From Bradysia coprophila (taxonomy: Eukaryota; Arthropoda; Insecta; Diptera; Sciaridae), in contig NW_023503727.1 of assembly GCF_014529535.1 (NCBI RefSeq), forward strand, positions 2,480,001 to 2,544,000: a stretch of DNA of 64,000 bases, given 5' to 3'. Numbering within the stretch: the stretch's first letter is position 1; every line of letters starts with the position of its first letter. The notes beneath the pieces were generated by a model. It was not told the DNA's origin and made no database searches. It saw only the letters and a list, made by a program, of their open reading frames with translations. A program made the translations under genes and the position numbers. Positions 60,360 through 64,000 of the stretch are shown here, one piece after another.

Positions 60360-61721
60360 ATGATTGTAAATTCGGTGAAGCCGTTGGTTTATTACTTCAA
60401 ATCGAAAAGTTTCAACATTTTCGATCCTGTCTTCAAAATGCATACAAAATTGACAGTTTACTTTTTGTTAATCTGTTCCTTTGTCAGTGCGTACTATTTC
60501 ATCATCCCCTGGCTATTATTGATTCGAACGACTGCATTAAGCACGTGTTTATCGTTGCAGTTTCTGGCCATTCATGGACTGGGAAACCTTTGGACTGCCT
60601 TAGCAATGACAAAGACCGTAAAGCCTTTGCCGAATTAATCTGCTGGGCCAATGGAACATTCACAGTACACTCGCACAAAAGTGAGAAAAATCGGACTCGA
60701 CGTGGACCCGCGTGAATATGGCAAAAATTATCTCGTTTTTTCCTTGCTTATTCCAGTTGTCGGAGGTCGTCCCGTCGAGGAACGTCATTACTATCACTAC
60801 TATCAATGGGTCGTCATTATATTGTTGGTCGAGGCTGGATTGTTTTCCATACCAGAGCGGCTTTGGAAAGTGTGGGAACATGGACGAATCCAACAGCTAT
60901 GCACTGGCCTAAGTTTGTCACTGTTGCTAAGTCAGTGCGAGAAAAATCGCGTAATTTTCGATTTCAACCATTACAGACTCAGACGTCCTAGTTCCAGACG
61001 GTGACGACTACGAAAAGAATAAGAAGCGTGTGGTGAGCTACTGGAAACTGAAAAATAGTCGCATCCATGGATCGTACGTTTTCCGATACGTGTGCTGCGA
61101 GGTTATGAATTTCCTGTGCGTCGTAAGTTCAACATTTCATATTCTGCTACTCGCGCTGTCGGCTGTTGTAACAGCACTCACAATTTGAATCCATTCCAGG
61201 TGTTGAACATGTTCATCCTCAACGTCGTTTTCGATCGATTCTGGAGTCGATATTTGCCGGCTGTGTTGTCACTATTCACCACAGAAGGACCCACATTTTC
61301 TACCCTGGCAGCGGTTATATTTCCCATTACAGCCAAATGCAATTACTCTGATTTCGGCGCATCGGGATCGGAGCAGCTCCACGACCATCTCTGTCTGCTC
61401 ACGTTAAATGTCGTCAACGAGAAGGTATTCGCATTTCTGTACATCTGGTACCTACTGCTACTGTTCGTATCCGGATTGAATCTGATCTGGCGCAGTTTAA
61501 TTCTGCTATCGCCAAGCCTTCGGCTGAAAATCATTCAGTCGTCAACGAAATGGACGGAGCAAGTGTCGGAAAAGGAGGTGAAAAAGATTTTGGCCGTTGA
61601 CAACATTGGTGACTGGTTCATTATGTTTTTGCTCGGACAAAATTTGAATCGGTTCGCGTTCAGAGAAATTTTAGACGAACTGGCCGAGCGCAAAGAATTG
61701 CTGAATAATGATACGGTTTAA
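60360..61721 (+). CDS. innexin gap-junction protein, five exons
   Basis: Exons 60360-60486 (donor GTGCGT), 60561-60680, 60757-60912, 60977-61122 and 61200-61721 join in frame to 356 residues, the usual innexin length. Innexins form hexameric or octameric channels joining neighbouring cells in invertebrates. Four membrane spans are present: LTVYFLLICSFVIS, then the YYQWV signature span (HYYQWVVIILLVEAGLFSIP), FRYVCCEVMNFLCV-VLNMFILNV, and FAFLYIWYLLLLFVSGLNLIW. Extracellular loop 1 has its two Cys (KPLDCLS, ELICWANGTF), and loop 2 has C in AKCNYSDFG and in HDHLCLL. The C-terminal tail carries WFIMFLLGQNLN typical of the family. The start at 60360 (MIVNSVKPLVYYFKSK) matches innexin N-termini. 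Which insect paralogue it is cannot be decided here. Confidence 0.93.
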
Positions 61722-62181
61722 ATGGCGCACTGGCATCGGCCGCAATGAAGACGCATTCATTCGGCTCATCCAGAATTTATTTATTGCACATACTCGAATT
61801 TTCTTTTTCTTTTTATAACAAATGAACTAGCCTCGCGTATCCCGAATGTCGGGAAGCATAAATCGAACGTATTCTACTCGACCTAATGATAATACGAAAT
61901 TAAAACATTTATGTCAATCAGTAAATGCTCCAAAATGTATTATAAGTCGAACACCAATTCACCATAAGTAATTTATTGCGTCCAGCAAATTTACGACTCG
62001 AAATCTTGTAAATACCATTCCAATCAAACAAATTGCTTTTCGAACCAATAAAATACATGAACAAATCGAACAGCCGTTTCCTATAAATGTTCTTCAGCGG
62101 GCTCATTAAGGTGAAACGATCGGTTTTAATGTTTTGCCCCATTGTCTTCGTGCAAAACATTAAAAGAAATCGATATATTTA
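61722..62181. other. innexin 3' flank
   Basis: AT-rich, with no repeat or gene recognised. Several AATTAAA/AATAAA-like strings could serve as the innexin poly(A) signal. Confidence 0.4.
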
Positions 62182-62189
62182 ATCGATAC

Positions 62190-62535
62190 CAGGGCCTATT
62201 TTACGGAAACATGTTTCTCAAGTTTTTGAAAGTTTCCAAAAATTTTCCTAAAGATTCTTAAAGTTTCTTACACTCACGGAATTTTGAAAACCAACACATT
62301 TTCTGTCTTGTGGTTTACTGGTTTTTTGTGAATTTTGCATGCATTTTTATATGGAGAAATCAAAAACTAGAGTAAAACTCAGAAACAGAAAATGTGTCGG
62401 TTTTCAAAATTCCGTGAGTGTAAGGAAACTTTTCTAGAAACTTTAAGAAACTTTGAGAAACTTTAAGAAACTTTTCAGAAACATTTTGGAAACTTTCAAA
62501 AACTTGAGAAACATGTTTCCGTAAAATAGGCCCTG
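62190..62535. mobile_element. hAT-type MITE, CAGGGCCTATTTTACGG ends (8-bp TSD)
   Basis: ATCGATAC at 62182-62189 and 62536-62543. The perfect inverted termini CAGGGCCTATTTTACGG continue as GAAACATGTTTCTCAAG, for more than 30 bp. The start CAGGG and the 8-bp duplication are classic hAT features. It holds a second element at 62271-62420. Confidence 0.87.
62271..62420. mobile_element. nested TA-flanked MITE with CACTCACGGAATTTTG ends
   Basis: Inverted ends CACTCACGGAATTTTGAAAA flanked by TA on both sides (62269-62270 and 62421-62422), as in Tc1/mariner-type insertions. About 150 bp, no coding capacity. It interrupts the hAT-type MITE. Confidence 0.7.
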
Positions 62536-62543
62536 ATCGATAC

Positions 62544-64000
62544 CATTAAAAGATGATACCAGAAAGTAATTTGTCTTGCGATGAGTAGTCAAACTCGATT
62601 CTATTGTGATGTGGGTTATGCCTACCAACGCACCATTCGAGGAAAAATCGCTAAAAAAACGCCAAGAAAAATCGCCAGAATGTGAAGAAACGCCGAGAGA
62701 CGCAGAGTGGTAAATTTGTCTTTATGACGTTTCTGTCGATTCACCTTGCCGTTATTTCACATACTGACGATTTTTCTTGTTAATTTCCTTGACTGAAAGT
62801 CAGGGTCTTACACCAGAAAATACTGAAATATGTGGGTAACAAAAAAGTTCTTTGTGATTGAAAATGTATGAGAAAAATGAGGACACGATAACTTGAGTAA
62901 TTCTCAACCAATTTGGATGATCCTTTTTTTTAGGGATTTGAGGGATCTGGAAGCTATCCCAGAAAAACGGATTTTATACTTTAGGGTGGTTTTTTTTGCA
63001 AAAATTGTAAAGCTTCGTGGATAGCATGGTAAAATAAATATTTTGGCACTAAAAAAACGTCGAAGCCGCGAGGATTAAATGTTTTGAATTTTTTTGAGCT
63101 GCCGCAAATTCATCAAAGTTTCGTCAATTTGGTTTGAACTTTCATTTTTTTCGTAACCAAAAACGATCAGCAAAACGGTAGATGTGTTTTTCTAACACGT
63201 CTTTGTGGCTAAGAAAATTTATGCTGCAAGATGGAAAAAATTGGTGTCGTTGTTCCCAAGATATGACAAAAAAGTTATATTTTTAGGCGACAGGAACAGG
63301 TTTTCGAGTGTGCTGTCTTGTAAACGGGTTGACGAACACTGGTAATTGCATTGAATGATAGTTACAATCATATCTATCAGGGAAAAAAACGTTTGTGAAA
63401 ATTAATTCAGTTTAGCCGGAGATATTGCCGAAGAACTGGGCTAAAATCTGGCTACTCGCCCGTAGAATGACTGATGACCATTTTCTTTGCTAATAAATTA
63501 CGAAAAAATACAAAAATTCTCCATTTTCTTCGTTTTATGAATAGAGATCGAAATTGTAAGTAAAAGTTAAAATATGCGAAAAGTTGGTCAGGTAGACGTC
63601 AAATTTGACTAATTTTGGGAAGTCTGCCAACGGTCTTTCGTGCGAATCTTGTAAAATATGGACCTAAGAGCATTGTTAAAGACAGGCAATGAAAGGTATT
63701 GACTCTACCAATCAGGGAAAAAGAGATTTTTAACAATTGTTTCAGTTAATCGTGAGATATAGGTCTCGCAGTGAGCATCATTCGAGCTACTCGGCTGTAG
63801 AATAATGGGTTACACGTTTCGAAAAACAATCAAGTTAGATGCTAAATTTCAGCACTTTGTTTCATTTCTAAGCACAAGGAAGGCTCATGAGGGAATTATA
63901 GAAGCAAAGGAGTCGGAATAATTGAGAAATGCAACAGAATTAAATTTGGTGTTTCATGCTGTATATCAAGTTATATAATGACTTTTCAAATAACAGTTAT
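62544..64000. other. non-coding, old repeat-like sequence
   Basis: No gene recognised. Phrases such as TATCAGGGAAAAAAACG with GAGATATTGCCGAAGAACTG and CTACTCG(C/G)C(C/T)GTAGAAT occur twice (63380-63470, 63715-63800), so this is probably a decayed repeat of the same style as the centres of copies D and E. Confidence 0.4.

Overview
The window is eukaryotic nuclear DNA, AT-rich and dense with repeats. It is arthropod and most likely insect. The evidence is an innexin gene (invertebrate gap junctions), very short introns of about 50-90 bases with GT..AG borders, and core promoters pairing a TATA box with a TCAGT initiator. The style suggests a lower dipteran such as a fungus gnat, but that is inference and no ribosomal or mitochondrial marker is present.

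Genes, left to right: (1) the 3' part of a large secreted-looking protein with a Gly-rich collagen-like N-terminal part and a long helical C-terminal part (1-3228, +), with a broken partial copy at 14288-14722; (2) a very small secreted-peptide gene (11636-12005, +); (3) a Nudix CoA diphosphatase of the NUDT8 type (14961-15677, -); (4) an intact, intronless cystathionine gamma-lyase homologue that has lost its PLP lysine and other catalytic residues (21292-22347, +); (5) a small three-exon membrane protein, possibly MARVEL-like (26031-26730, +); (6) a seven-exon GH9 endoglucanase with a 17-nt microexon and a hydrophobic C-terminal tail (31321-33162, -); (7) a secreted protein of nine 35-residue Cys-rich repeats (37536-38629, +); (8) the cohesin regulator Pds5, twelve exons, with a 6-kb last intron full of transposons (45366-55663, -); (9) a five-exon innexin (60360-61721, +). 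The CDS models for 1, 5, 6, 7, 8 and 9 were joined by hand; every junction keeps frame and every joined CDS is a whole number of codons.

Most of the rest is mobile or repetitive DNA. At least six copies of one dispersed family (A-F) have subterminal inverted repeats, a 3' hairpin ending GGGGCTAA, a GACGGACA-type microsatellite and, in several copies, a roughly 145-bp minisatellite. This layout recalls Helitron-related HINE/DINE-1 elements. Several DNA transposons could be bounded to the base by target-site duplications (TSDs): two CCGATAA-rich elements (8-bp TSDs), a 5.4-kb hAT-type element holding a dead LINE (8 bp), a long-armed Mutator-like palindrome (9 bp), twin 162-bp MITEs (7 bp each) and two small hAT-type MITEs (8 bp), one with a TA-flanked element nested inside. 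Nesting is common: family copy A lies inside a foldback element, copy E inside the Mutator-like palindrome inside Pds5, and a LINE inside the hAT element.

The genes do not form an operon or an obvious pathway. They are separate loci in a transposon-rich region. No rRNA, tRNA or CRISPR array was found.
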